A stretch of 64,000 nt of DNA, from positions 186,001 through 250,000 of the forward strand of contig CAOLHI010000965.1 in NCBI GenBank assembly GCA_948474755.1. Direction: 5' to 3'. The position numbers were made by a program, and so were the translations under genes. Every line of letters starts with the position of its first letter. The first letter of the stretch is position 1. Shown in pieces: positions 43,535 through 53,899 of this stretch. This stretch comes from Ctenosaura bakeri (lineage: Eukaryota > Chordata > Lepidosauria > Squamata > Iguanidae). A model generated the notes under the pieces. It did not search any database, had not been told where the DNA came from, and saw nothing but the letters and a program-made list of their open reading frames with translations.

Positions 43535-44217
43535 TGGGGTCCTTTGTGGAAAATCTCTAGCATCTGCACCAAGCAGAGCTGAAAGGGGGGAAAACGAAAC
43601 TTAGAACAAAGCCCAACAGTCAGTTGTCACCACCTCCAATGCACAAACTGCTCAACAATCAGTTGTCACCACATCTGAAGCACGAACTATTTGTCCCCAG
43701 GGAGTGATTCTGCAGGGAAACTACAAAACAGGGTCCAGGATTTCTTCCTGTCCTACTGACTTTCCTTGTTAGGAAATCTACGAAAGTCCACTGACCTACC
43801 AAAAGAAGCAGTATGCACAAAGTGAGGTTACAAGCTTCTGCTTCTCACACCCTCTGTAACCGTAAGTGCATGTGTTGTGTTGTGTGTGTTTTCCTAATTG
43901 TGATTCTCTAACTCTTTGGATCCCACACCACAATAGACCCAGAACTATGGGGAGCTTCCCAGGGGAATTATGTGCCAAGTCCTTGCAATCTACAGTCACT
44001 CATAGCTGGTGAACCAAGCTTGTGGCTGGATGGGGTAGCTGCCAGATATGGACTAAGACAGAAAGGGGAGCAGATCCCAATCCATAATAGCCCTTATGGC
44101 TTCACTCACACAGATTCACACTCACATATGTCCCAACTGGAATTCCTACAGGTTTCTCTATGTCTGCCTTCCTGAGCTTTGTGCATTTGACTCATGAGTC
44201 AGGAGTGCAGGATGTTG
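43535..44217 (-). other. ERV E leader, LTR-proximal part
   Basis: Aligns in blocks with the ERV B leader (34160-34900). No long open frame; a TGTTGTGTTGTGTGTG run lies near 43873-43890. Confidence 0.6.
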
Positions 44218-44266
44218 CCGCCGCCACCACCACCACCACCACCACCACCACCACCACCACCACCAC
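44218..44266. repeat. (CCA)n run at the ERV E primer-binding site
   Basis: About 15 CCA units immediately next to the 5' LTR. On the sense strand this is (TGG)n directly after the LTR, at the place of the TGGTGGAG primer-binding site of A, B and D. Poly-Gly and poly-Pro frames across it are artefacts. Confidence 0.9.
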
Positions 44267-44272
44267 TAATCT

Positions 44273-44950
44273 TGTTACCCCAGAAGATGGGTGACTCAGA
44301 GGTCCACTTGTGGTGCCAGTGCCTCCACAGAATGGTGGGGAATTGCACTTCAAAAAGGGAGGTCTGTGAGGGGGGGTTAAACTTACAGGATCTTTCCACC
44401 TTTGTCTATTGGAACTAATGCAGGGACACTAGTTGGAGATTAAAAGAATGTGTTATTGGGGAGAAATCACAAACACACACAAGATTCAAGCAGTCTCACA
44501 ACCAGACAAGGCTAACTAAAGGAAAGGAAGGAAAAATTGGATAGTGAGAAGTTGGGCTGAAGTGGGCGATATTTACTTATCCTGCAGAGAAGAGATGAAG
44601 TGATGTAGCTTAGACTAAGGGCCTAAAGGTACAGTAAGATTGGGAATCTGAGCAGCAGAGTGACAGCCTATGTCCAGTGTACTATGAATTGTTTGGCTCA
44701 GAGCCAAGGTTTAAATACCTGGTTTTTTTGCATGGCAGTGGAAGATGTTAATGGCTCTCTGGCAGAGCAAACAGTGGGGTCTGGAATGGGCTAATGATCT
44801 TAGATCATCTTAGACTGGGTGGCAAAGTATTGATGGGAACTGTGATAGCTTTTTAATGTCAGGGCAGATGAGGAAACAAAGCAGAATTCTGGCAGGAAGA
44901 GGGAACAAGTTGGTGACATACAGCATGTAGGGGCATACAGCATAGTAACA
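44273..44950 (-). mobile_element. ERV E 5' LTR
   Basis: 678 bp. On the - strand it runs from TGTTACTATGC to TCTGGGGTAACA. AT-rich TATTTAAACC box near 44710-44720. Its end matches the end of the A LTR. Target duplication cannot be checked because the other end of E is missing. Confidence 0.8.
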
Positions 44951-45230
44951 CTGGAGAGAAAATGGATTTTTCCAGCAGCTATGTACTGTTTTGAGTTGTC
45001 TGTATCACAAATGTTTCATGCAATAGCTTAAACCTGAACAGACACTGAAAACGTTTCAAAAGACCTTCCACTGTTGACGATGAATACTGCTAAAAATGTT
45101 TTTATTTTAAAAGATTAAACCACAGAAATAGAGATCGTCACAGATACCTTTGTTCTGGACCTTCTTTGGGAGGCAGAGAATATAGAGACTGTCAAAAATT
45201 ACCACTTCACTGATTTAACAGCGATTACCA
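44951..45230. other. Unassigned sequence
   Basis: Flank between ERV E and the LINE tail. No recognised feature. Confidence 0.4.
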
Positions 45231-45232
45231 AT

Positions 45233-45266
<34 letters not shown>

Positions 45267-46537
45267 AGTGTATTTGTCTGTGGAACAATGTCCATTACAA
45301 AATGTTACAAAAGCACTGCAGGAAAATTATAATAATGCAGCCAGCATGCTTGCCAAAAAGAATCAACAAAATACAAAATACGGAGGAAATACAGGAATAA
45401 AATCAAATAAAATTACAGGGGAAAATGCCAGGGCAACAATAAAACTACAACAAGTGGTCCCCTTTGCAGTCCACTGCTGATGTTTTCAGAAATTTGCAGC
45501 GGATCTTTTGGGCTGCTACTGCAAAGGTGGCCACCTCAAGTGTAATAGATTTGGAGTGGTCTGCCAATAGGTCACAAATAATATTAGGCAGCATCCAACC
45601 TGCCCTCACTTTCAAAAGGTCTCCCAGGAAATGATTCCTGGGGTCCCTATACAGTGGGCAATGTAAGAGATAATGCGCTACATCTTCCACCTCCCCAGAA
45701 CCACAAATACACAAACGCAGTGTATAAGGGATCCTTTTATACTTTCCCTCTAAATACGCTGAAGGCATTGTCTGGAAGCGGAGGGCAGTAAAGGCTTTTC
45801 TCAGAGCAATGCAAATTAAGTCTTGAAAATACTGTTGGAAATATTGTTCCTTCTTTATAAGGCTGTACCATGGAGAGAACACTTGCTGTTGACTAGCAAG
45901 CATATTTTCAAAGGAATCCAACTCAAAAATCCTATTTCTAATAGAGTTTTTGTCCTTATGAATGATAGAAGTCTGGACATTTTCAAAATAGGAAAGGGAC
46001 AGTGTTGTCCAAGAGAGGGCCCATCCTCCCTTAGCAAGTTGCTCAGTAAAGCATTGTTTTGCTAGATTGCAGTCATCCAAGCTCATCAATCTTTTCCCAT
46101 AAAGTATAACTGCTTTATGGATTCTAGCCTTGATAGAAGGTAGATCCACTTCCAGATTTAGCAATGAAGAGGGTATTCCTGGGACAAAGCTAACAGTTCT
46201 TTCAAGAATCTGTCCTGTATGGTTTCAGCTACTGCAACATGGGCCTGTCCCCATAGCTCTACTCCATATAGTAATTGGGACAGGACTTTGGACATAAAGA
46301 TTTTTAGAATGGGGCTTACCAAGGAACCTCCACTAACTCTTCCAAAGGTTAGTATTGCTTTTGCTGTCCTCCAAGCTAGAAGTTTTGCTGCCTCTAAATG
46401 GCATTTCCAATTCCCATTATAGGAAAAATGGACCCCCAGGTATTTAAAGCTATAACATTGCTCAGTCAGATGACCATCCAAGTACCATTTGTGGGGACGC
46501 TTTCTTTTAGAGAAAACCACTACTTTAGCTTTGGAAT

Positions 46538-46878
46538 TGTCAGGTATCCCTCCAAATTTATTTCGGGAAAAGCATTTATTATAGGATATGTAGTAGAAAC
46601 ATATAGGTAAACACGCAGCTGCTTGCTAGTAACAACACATTCCAGAGAACACAGTTAAGTAAACAACACCTGGTTCACACCAGATAGAGCCAGACTCTGG
46701 TCTGCCTCCCAAGGTCAGTTTTAATTGCTTCGTGTGGGAACAAAAGGGGAAAGCTATAACGTTTTGCTTCTGCACATTTCCTTCAGTTCGAATCACTGAA
46801 GTTTTGTACCAGCATCTCACTCCTGAATAAAACTTGTTTTGCATGTTTATTCTGTGTGTGTGAAATCAGTTCCTGACA
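46538..46878 (+). mobile_element. Solo LTR with 5-bp duplication
   Basis: 341 bp, starts TGTCAGG and ends CCTGACA, flanked by GGAAT at 46533-46537 and 46879-46883. The LINE frame joins across (KTKVVVF). AATAAA occurs near 46828 in + orientation. The 5-bp duplication and different ends show an LTR class distinct from the other LTRs here. Confidence 0.85.
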
Positions 46879-47144
46879 GGAATGGTTGATAATAAAATTC
46901 TCCTGACTGTAAACCTTACCTAGTTTTCACAGAAATCTCCTCAAACCTATCTGAGTGATAGATAAGAGGGCCATGTCATCAGCATATAGCAGCATTTGGA
47001 TTTTCCTGTTTCCAACAGAGGGTGGGAAACAATCTGCAGAACTCAAATCAGAAACAAGATTGTTCACATAGAAATTAAACAGAAAGGGGGCCAACAGGCA
47101 ACCCTGCCTGACACCTCTTTGAGCTTTGACATTACCAGAGAGAG

Positions 47145-47999
47145 TGTTATCACGGTTATGATATATCTGGTGAGAGCACTAGATATCCTTTTGATATCAA
47201 ATAATTTGGCCTTTACTTGACCTTTCTCTGCCACCCTACTCCACGTGTTTGCAGAGGTCCACCGGACAAGCACGTATTAGGCGCGGTCGTTAATGATTGT
47301 ACAATGATTCCAGCCTCTCCGATGCTTTAGCAAAAAACCTTCTTGCAAACCGGCTTTGCTCAGCACGAATCTTTACAAAGATGCACAGCCAAGAGCTAAG
47401 CCATTCCTTTATGCTGAGCCATTTACATACTGGCCATACTATTGTCATCGAGCGCTAAACCCATCATGTAAAACTTGACCTTTTCCAACTCCTTTGTCCA
47501 GCTACAAATTTCCTTTGTTCTCACTGAGCATAGTATAGCCTGTAGGTAAAGTCCACCCCATAAAAAGCCCCCACTTTTTGGAATGCTTGGATCACTCTGG
47601 ACTTCCATCCAGCCTTGCTGCCACTCTGTCCAGTGAAGTTTTCCCCTCAGTTCCCAATAACTGAGTCTGCCTCCCTTCTTGGAACCCCCGCTTCAGGACT
47701 ACAAGACCAGGTGTCGTATTACCCCCTCCCGAAAAGCTCTCCATTTCTATTTCTAGTTAGCTGTGTGCATGTGTTGTCTTATTTGTTGTTCGTCCTCAAT
47801 AAATGTTATTTTTGTTACTTTAAAACTTGTCTGGCTATGCTCTCTGACCTGAAGCCGTAGACATAGGGTAAAAGATCCTAGCTAAAGTTACCCTGCCTCT
47901 CGTTAGCTTAAGAGAGTGCTCGAGCTTAATTTCCCCAACTTGTGTTTTTATTTGGTTATTTGGGCGCCCCTCCCAGGACCCCCAACATACAGGGTAACA
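47145..47999 (+). mobile_element. Solo LTR related to ERV D
   Basis: 855 bp from TGTTATCACGG to GGGTAACA, with AGAG at 47141-47144 and 48000-48003. TATA-like ATAAAAA at 47560-47566 and AATAAA at 47798-47803 in + orientation. Shares GTGAG..C.C.AGATATC.TTTTGATATCAAA and the CCTCCCAGGACCCCCAACATACAGGGTAACA end with the D LTR. Confidence 0.92.
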
Positions 48000-48669
48000 A
48001 GAGTACCTGACAAGCCAACCCTCACTCTTAAGTCAGTGTATGAATGCAATTGTTTCAACAAAAACAACAAATGTTTATCTATGTTTGTGAGTGATAATTC
48101 CCCCACAGTCGCTGTCTGTCTATTGAGTCAAATGCAGAAGTAAAATCTACGAAGGCCACATACAAACTTCCTTTCAGTTTCATCAGGCTTTTTTCGATCA
48201 GCTGAGTGAGCACAAAATAATGGCCGATTGTGCTCCTACCATGGTGAAAACGAGCCTGTTCCTCTGTTATGATGTCATTTTCCTCTGCCCAAGATTGGAG
48301 CTTGTTCAAAAGAAACCTGCCATAGACTTTTGATATTATGTCCAAGAGACTGATTGGTTGATAATTTTGGGGATTAGATCTCTCCCCTTCTTTATACAGG
48401 GGTACAACAATAGTGGACCGCCACCCAGTAAGGATGATTCCTACCTGGTTGATATAAGAGAACAGCTTAGCTAGAATGGGGGCCCACCAGGAAGAACTGA
48501 ATTTGAATAATTCCGGGGGAAGCATATCTTCCCCTGGAGCTTTGTCTGATGTCAAATTTTTAAACAAACTGTCAATCTCTTGGGATGTCACTGGGGACCA
48601 ATATAATTTATTATTGGAAGGTTGGCCTATTTCAGGATAGATAGATGTATCTATATTATAAGTTGGCAA

Positions 48670-49610
48670 ATTTCAAGATGGATGTATTTATCCAACTGAG
48701 TACTATGCCTACAAGATTGGCAGCCTATCTTGGCAGCCTATCTTAAATTGTTTATACTGAAGTTTAAAAGTCTAGGCTTTACATTGCCAATGGTGGTCTG
48801 GATTCCTACCCCTCAGCTTGCTTCTCCTAACAATGATTTTGTCATTTAGTGTTCTCCTAAGTATGTCGATATCTTTCTTTTATGTGTAGACAATGCCATT
48901 TTGTTACACAAGGATCCATAGTGAGAAAGAGTTTGCTAAGTGTGATTATAATACAAGGTCCAGAGGGCACCATAAACACTCTGAAAAACAAGCTCCATTT
49001 ATAAGCCTTTTTACATCTGCCCAGTCCCCTTTTCCTCGTTTACAGCTAGCTGGAAGATTTTTAGCAGCAACAGTGGAAGGATCATGAAGGAAGGCTGGAG
49101 AAACACAGAATTTCAGTGTTGGGCTGCAGCAGTGTGCCTACAGTAAAGAATACAATAAACTTGAGTTGTGAAATAATTGGATTTTGTTCTAGCCAGTCCT
49201 ATCATAGCCACATTTGACTGCCTAAGACAGGCAACAGAATAGCAGCTGCTTCCAGAATACTGAGCATGTGAAAGTGATCAGAGAGAAAATGGAAAAGGAG
49301 GTAAGTCTGTCAAACTAACTGTCCTCAGGATGTTTTTAAAAAGCACAGATCTATGAGTTTGGCCACCAAAAGAGAAACACTGTAGCTAGAAAAGATGAGG
49401 TTGATGAAAGAAAAAGTCATCCCAGGAAGCTTCCAAGTGTTCTCTAGAAGGTTCAGAGCATTATTGCTTACTTATGCAAGGCTTCCCTGACCCAGTTGTT
49501 TAGTTTCACATGTGTCCACTGTTAGTTTTGGATAAAAACTTTGCTGGAAGGTGTTCCCCTAGCTTCTCCATGTTATTTCTGCCCTGGGAACATTTTTGTT
49601 TTGTTTTTGT
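48670..49610. other. Host intergenic DNA
   Basis: No long coding frame, RNA gene or repeat family recognised. The sequence around 49310-49500 looks single-copy. Confidence 0.4.
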
Positions 49611-49612
49611 TA

Positions 49613-49668
49613 AAGAATCATAGCGTTGGAGGAGTTCAGAGAGGCCATCGAGTAACGCCCAGAAACGT
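49613..49668 (-). mobile_element. CR1 3' terminal fragment
   Basis: AGAATCATAGCGTTGGAGGAGTTCAGAGAGGCCATC is the reverse complement of a degraded CR1 3' end, like 797-850. Confidence 0.7.
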
Positions 49669-49689
49669 ATCTTTACTAATTTAGCGGCA

Positions 49690-49872
49690 GCATTGTTGTT
49701 GTGTGTCTTCAAATAATTTCTGACTTATGGTGACTCTATCACAGGGTTTTCTGGGGCTGGGACTGCGTCGATGCAACCAAGATCACTCAGTGGGTTTCTA
49801 TGGAACCCTGGTCTTCAGAGTTGCAGCTCAGCGCTCAAACCAGTACACCACGCTTGCTCCAACTGCAGTATA
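49690..49872 (-). mobile_element. tRNA-derived SINE
   Basis: TTGTTGTTGTGTGTCTTCAA at the left is the complement of the GACTTGAAGGCACACAAC tail. ACTCAGTGGGTTTCTATGGAACCC is the complement of the body, and CAGCGCTCAAACCAGTACACCACGCT the complement of the tRNA-like head. Confidence 0.75.
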
Positions 49873-50004
49873 CCTGGATATATCCTCAGGCTGCATTTCA
49901 AAGACAATCTGAAAACTAAGCTCTTTTGAGCAAAGTGTGCTGCAGTACTTTTATTATCACCTGAGATTGTCAAAAAACTCTCCAATCAAAAGGCTGGAGA
50001 GCTG

Positions 50005-50185
50005 GCGTGGTGTAGTGGATGGAATGGCGGGCTAGGACTCTGCCGACCAAATTTCGAATCCCTGCTTTGCCATGGAAATCCGCCGGGTGACCCTGGCCAA
50101 ACCACATTATCTCAGACTCAGAGGAAGGCAAAGGCCGAACTCTCTTCCAAGAAATCTAGCGTCCCGTAAGTCGGAAGTGACTTGC
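50005..50185 (+). mobile_element. tRNA-derived SINE next to CpG island
   Basis: A-box-like GTGGTGTAGTGGATGG (about 50011) and B-box-like TTTCGAATCCC (50050-50062), body CCGGGTGACCCTGG, tail GTAAGTCGGAAGTGACTTGCACACAAC ending about 50182. It ends some 25 bp before the GC-rich promoter segment. Confidence 0.75.
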
Positions 50186-50204
50186 ACACAACTCCAATCC
50201 AAGC

Positions 50205-50900
50205 AAGTAAAGCGGCGGGGCGGCGGCGCGCAAGTCCCGCAGCAATGACGTCAATCGCACTCGTCAAACTAAGCCGCTGATGCTGAAGAGGCTGCCAATA
50301 ATAGCGGACAGGAAGCGCGGTTGTTGCGCACGCTCTTTTGCTCCGCTCTCTGCTCAGAGCCTCAGGCAGGAAGAGAGGAGGGCACGGCGACGCCCGCAGC
50401 CGGTGTTGGGTGGTTATCTGCGGGGTGAGCAAGCGCCGGGGGAGAAGCGCGAGGGGCTTGCGTGGCCACCGTCGAGGGGAGGGGTCGTTAGCGGGGTCTT
50501 TCTCGGACCGGGGTGGGGTGGGGTGGCGGTGGCGGGGTATGAGGACAAGGACTGCACCCTTTCTGCTTGCAACCATCGCTCCTAAACGGGGGCGGCCCTT
50601 TCGCCAGGTTTGGCAACAGTCCCAGGCTGCAGCCGGGCACAGATCCGGTGCCTCGGAGGTGGCCTCGTTCAGGTGTGTGTGAGGCAGAGAGAAACGGAAT
50701 GTGTGCTCTTTTTTTCTTTTTTTCTGTGGGAGCTTTGAAAGTATGTGCGAAGAATGGCGAAGGTCCCGCCTCTGGCCCTGGCGCCTCGGTGATTGGTTCT
50801 GAACCCGCAGTTTCCCAGTTTTCTTTTCGCGTCCGATTTCAGAGAGAGGATGTTCCTTTGCTGTGCCGCTTTGTAAAGACTGATGTATGTTAAATAAAAC
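50205..50900 (+). promoter_or_regulatory. CpG-island promoter of a host gene
   Basis: A sharp change to high GC and many CpGs. Sites seen: GGGGCGG (50217-50223), a perfect cAMP-response element TGACGTCA (50246-50253), CCAAT (50295-50299), ACAGGAAG ETS-like (50308-50315), and TTGCGCACGC NRF1-like (50324-50333). No TATA box. Such clusters mark broadly active vertebrate promoters. Transcription start is probably near 50330-50370. The gene is not identifiable because only noncoding sequence lies in the window. Long frames on either strand here are GC artefacts. Confidence 0.7.
50340..50424 (+). other. Probable first exon, noncoding
   Basis: Downstream of the promoter sites, a strong splice donor CTGCGGG|GTGAGC has its GT at 50425-50426. 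No ATG-initiated frame is convincing before it, so the exon would be 5' UTR, with intron 1 running right. Confidence 0.4.
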
Positions 50901-51978
50901 GAAAGGTTTTACCGGTCGCCGCCAGTTGCTGGCAATGACAGATACACTTATTTGCACTCAGGTTCTATAGTTCATCCAAGTATCTCAGGCAGGATACCTA
51001 CCCTGTCTCAGTTTTTACTCTTATAAATCCTGCAAGGTAGATTAAACTGACAGAAATGTGGTGGCCCAAGATCATCCAGAGAACTTTATGCTGAATGGAG
51101 ATTTGAGTGTAGTCTCGTGCTCAGTCTGATTACAGAATTGCATATTAAATAAATTTAAGAAGTACAAAAGGTGTTCTTATATTTCTTTGCGGAGCTCAGA
51201 TATATACAGAGAACGTGCAAAAATTTCACAGACCTTCTGTACCTCTTGTAGTTTGGGCCTTTTTGTCCCATTTTCACAGTTTCTCCTTTCTGCATCTGTA
51301 GGTACCAGATTTGTCAGGTCTCCAAGGCAATTACTATTAACAATAAATCTGTCAGTCTTGGAGGTAACACAAAAATGCTGCTATCGCAGCTTTGTAAGAA
51401 TCTTGCATGGCTTTTTGACCACTCTAGGAAATAACCTGTAGGGAATGCAAAAGTCAATTCTTGGTGTATCATGATTAAACAATGGAGTGAGGTTTAATTG
51501 TTCAGATCCAGTTATGCTAATAGCCCAGTTTTATTTGTCATGAGCTTCTGTGGAAGTGGCCTAGAATATCTGTCAGTGTAGGCCAAATAAAACTTGCTAA
51601 GATTTAAAGATGTCTTTATATGTTAGGTATATACCATATCGTTTCTATCTGTGCATATAAAATAAACTAGATGTAAATGGTAACATTTTCATGACAGAAT
51701 AAATGTAATAAATTTACTTTTAATGTTTCTCATTTTCCTTCTTCCATATCAAATTTGTCCCACTTATTAATTCGCGCATCAGTTAATGGGGATTTATGTC
51801 TTCTAATTAACAGAAAAAAGCCATATGAGCTGTTATTAAAATATGAACTGTCAGCTTCATGTCATCTTTTTGGAACTTTGAGTTATACTAAGTTATACTG
51901 AAGAGTTTTGTGTTACCTTTAATATGTTTTATTTAGCTTAAACTGTTGTGGAAGTGAATTGCAGTTCCTGAAAACTTA
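50901..51978. other. Unassigned, probable intron
   Basis: AT-rich sequence without recognised coding or repeat features. Confidence 0.4.
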
Positions 51979-52359
51979 TCTGTCTACTAATATATAAAAG
52001 TCAAAGTTTGTCTGTGTTAGGCGAAGACCTCATATGATTGTCTGCCTAAGAAGATTCTATGGAATCCTGAGGTTTGCAGTTTAGAGAGGGGCCTTTAGAA
52101 TTTTCAGCCAGAGAGCTAGAGCCTGCTGGTTGCTGTGGAGATGAGGCCTAGCAGCAAGGGGGAGGACAGTGTATTCCCTCAGGAACCCAACCTTTGCATG
52201 TTAATAACTGAATATAGATTGGATTGGGGAATATAGGGAAAGGTTACAGGTACTGGACAAGACCGTTTGGGGAGCTAGAGACACAGGATCTCTCATCTTT
52301 CTAACAGATATTACTTATGAGAGAATAAAATCCTGGGCAATGCTGGGTATATACACTAG
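51979..52359 (+). mobile_element. Helitron-like nonautonomous element
   Basis: 5' side TCTACTAATATATAAAAGTC..AAAGTTTGTCTGTGT and 3' side CCTGGGCAATGCTGGGTATATACACTAG, followed by T. The 3' hairpin before CTAG and the TC start are the Helitron hallmarks. The exact start (51979 or 51983) is uncertain. No Rep/helicase coding. Confidence 0.6.
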
Positions 52360-52405
52360 TGTCAAATAAAACCTGTTAGTCTGTAAGGTACAAGAAGACC
52401 GCTTA
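52360..52405 (+). mobile_element. Fragment of the palindromic element
   Basis: CAAATAAAACCTGTTAGTCTGTAAGGTACAAGAAGA resembles the right arm of the element at 55308-55467. Confidence 0.4.
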
Positions 52406-52643
52406 AGATCTTTTTCCATAATGTAAGAAAAGAAAATATCACTGAATCTAATAGCTTACAATACTCTGTCATAGTTATAATTATTATCTAGCAGTTCTTA
52501 ATGTTTGGACTAGACCAGAAAATATTATCTGTTCTTCCAATACTTACAATCTATTAAGGAAAGTATTCTCATTTTGAGGAAGTGCAATCTACAGATCATC
52601 TTATTATTTTCTTTCTTTAAAATGTGTACAGGCTGCCACTTAT
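52406..52643. other. Unassigned, probable intron
   Basis: AT-rich, nothing recognised. Confidence 0.35.
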
Positions 52644-52644
52644 C

Positions 52645-52700
52645 ATAGAATCATAGAGTTGGAAGGGACAATAATGGCCAGCAAGTCCAACTTCTTGTAT
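52645..52700 (-). mobile_element. CR1 3' terminal fragment
   Basis: ATCATAGAATCATAGAGTTGGAAGGGACAATAATGGCCAGC is a CR1 3' end in reverse orientation. Confidence 0.8.
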
Positions 52701-53150
52701 ATAATTCCAAATCCATATTTCTAATGGAAGAGCAAACTGTCCTATGGCATCTTAAAAGTCTAAAGAAATTTGTTATAACATCATTTATGGAAGAATAGCT
52801 ATCGTACATGAAATTGGTAGCCAAAATTTTAGATAAAATATGCATAGTTAAACAGCAGGGTTTGAAAACAACACTGACCATTTAAAAATCAGTTGCTGAA
52901 AGCACATACACTTGCACTTAGGGATATATTCACAGTATACAATTACAGTCTTGAATAACACTTTTAACTGCTATGACATCCTGTGAAATCCTGGGATTTG
53001 TAGTTTTATGAGGAACTTGATATCCACTGTCACAGAGTTTTAATGTTGCAGTGGAAGTGCACAACAGATTTTTAATTATGTCACAAAACTAAATTCATGA
53101 TTCCACAGGTTGGTACTATTAAATTGTTATAAATATGTGGTACGGGTACA
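52701..53150. other. Unassigned, probable intron
   Basis: No coding frame or recognised repeat. Confidence 0.35.
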
Positions 53151-53230
53151 ACTATCATCATCATCATCGTTTATTGATTAGTCAACTGACCATATCAACA
53201 TGGGTACAACTAGGTAAAGCAATTAACATA
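53151..53230 (-). mobile_element. Possible LINE tail
   Basis: (ATC)n followed by GTTTATTGATTAGTCAACTGACCATATC; arrangement like the 3' end of the LINE at 45233. Confidence 0.35.
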
Positions 53231-53330
53231 CACATTTACCTCTCTTGGTCAGTTTAGAGTTGACTTGTTAAATCAATTGTTGAAGTCTGAATCAACACAC
53301 AGATAAATCCTATTGATTAAAATAGGTCTA

Positions 53331-53791
53331 TAGTTGGCCCTCCACATTTGCTAGGGTTAGGGGTACAGGACCCTCACAAAAGTGGAAGAATTGCAAATGT
53401 CAAAATATGTGTGTGTCTGTGGAAAGGGGGCTGAGGTATGGTTGGGAGAATGGTATCCCAGGGTTCAAATCAGGTCAGAGAGAGGAAAGGGAAAGGAGGC
53501 AGGTTGGCATGATGGCCCTATACTTCTTCTCTCTCATCCATCTCCTTCCTTGGGTGTGGGTTTGTTGTGCTGAGAAATGGACTGTGACCTGTCGTTAGCT
53601 GGCCGGGCAGCTGCTGGTGGTGGAGGAAGATGACCAGGGGTGGGTTTTTAAAGAGCAGAGGCCTGATTGGAAATGCTGAGAGGGATGGTTCTTCTGGAAA
53701 TGAAGTGCCTGAGGTGGGGGGCAAGAATTGAAGAAACTTGCAAATAATCAAATCTGTGAAAGTCAGACCCACAAATGTGGAGGGCCAACTG
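53331..53791. mobile_element. TA-flanked inverted-repeat element (MITE)
   Basis: Terminal inverted repeats of ~20 bp: left AGTTGGCCCTCCACATTTG, right CAAATGTGGAGGGCCAACT, with TA on both sides (53329-53330, 53792-53793). 461 bp, no transposase. The GTTGGCCCTCC ends recall pogo/Tigger-type mariner elements. Confidence 0.8.
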
Positions 53792-53899
53792 TACTCTATT
53801 TAGGACTAACAACAGGAGTTATACCATAGTGTGATAATGGCTTGGCCACAGTAATTTGAAAAGTGTCTTGGTGCCCAGTTGTCTTCATTTGCAGAGAAT

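Larger units (their letters stand above)
39057..44950 (-). mobile_element. ERV E, 5' half of a provirus
   Basis: A - strand element with 5' LTR (44273-44950), leader, and gag up to the capsid homology region, where it stops at the LTR of 38154-39056. Pol and 3' LTR are absent. It contains an L1 in gag and a solo LTR in the leader. Its LTR is of a different type from B, C and D but shares the end sequence of the A LTR. Confidence 0.75.
45233..48669 (-). mobile_element. LINE (clade uncertain), split by two LTRs
   Basis: A - strand non-LTR retrotransposon with 3' tail (ATC)n (45233-45266). Right to left: RT fingers (APGEDMLPPELFKF, VPLYKEGERSNPQNYQPISL, FVDFTSAFDSIDRQRLW; 48669-48079), palm (RQGCLLAPFLFNFYVN, LLYADDMALLS; 47140-46950), KYLGVHFSYNG and LSQLLYGVELWGQ (46520-46158), and a C-terminal domain with a zinc-like LRLCICGSGEVEDVAHYLLHC (46164-45445). 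The motifs are not L1 or CR1 type; L2-, Vingi- or R4-like are possible. Endonuclease absent. Confidence 0.75.

Noticed and set aside
44199..44399. Poly-glycine / poly-proline frames
   Set aside because: Produced by the (CCA)n microsatellite.
45233..45266. (ATC)n as an independent microsatellite locus
   Set aside because: It sits exactly at the 3' end of a - strand LINE and is best explained as its tail.
50118..50957. 279-codon open frame on the - strand in the GC-rich region
   Set aside because: Composition is that of a CpG island read by chance (Arg/Pro/Ser rich, no domain). It spans SINE sequence and the promoter sites of the + strand, so it is not a credible protein.
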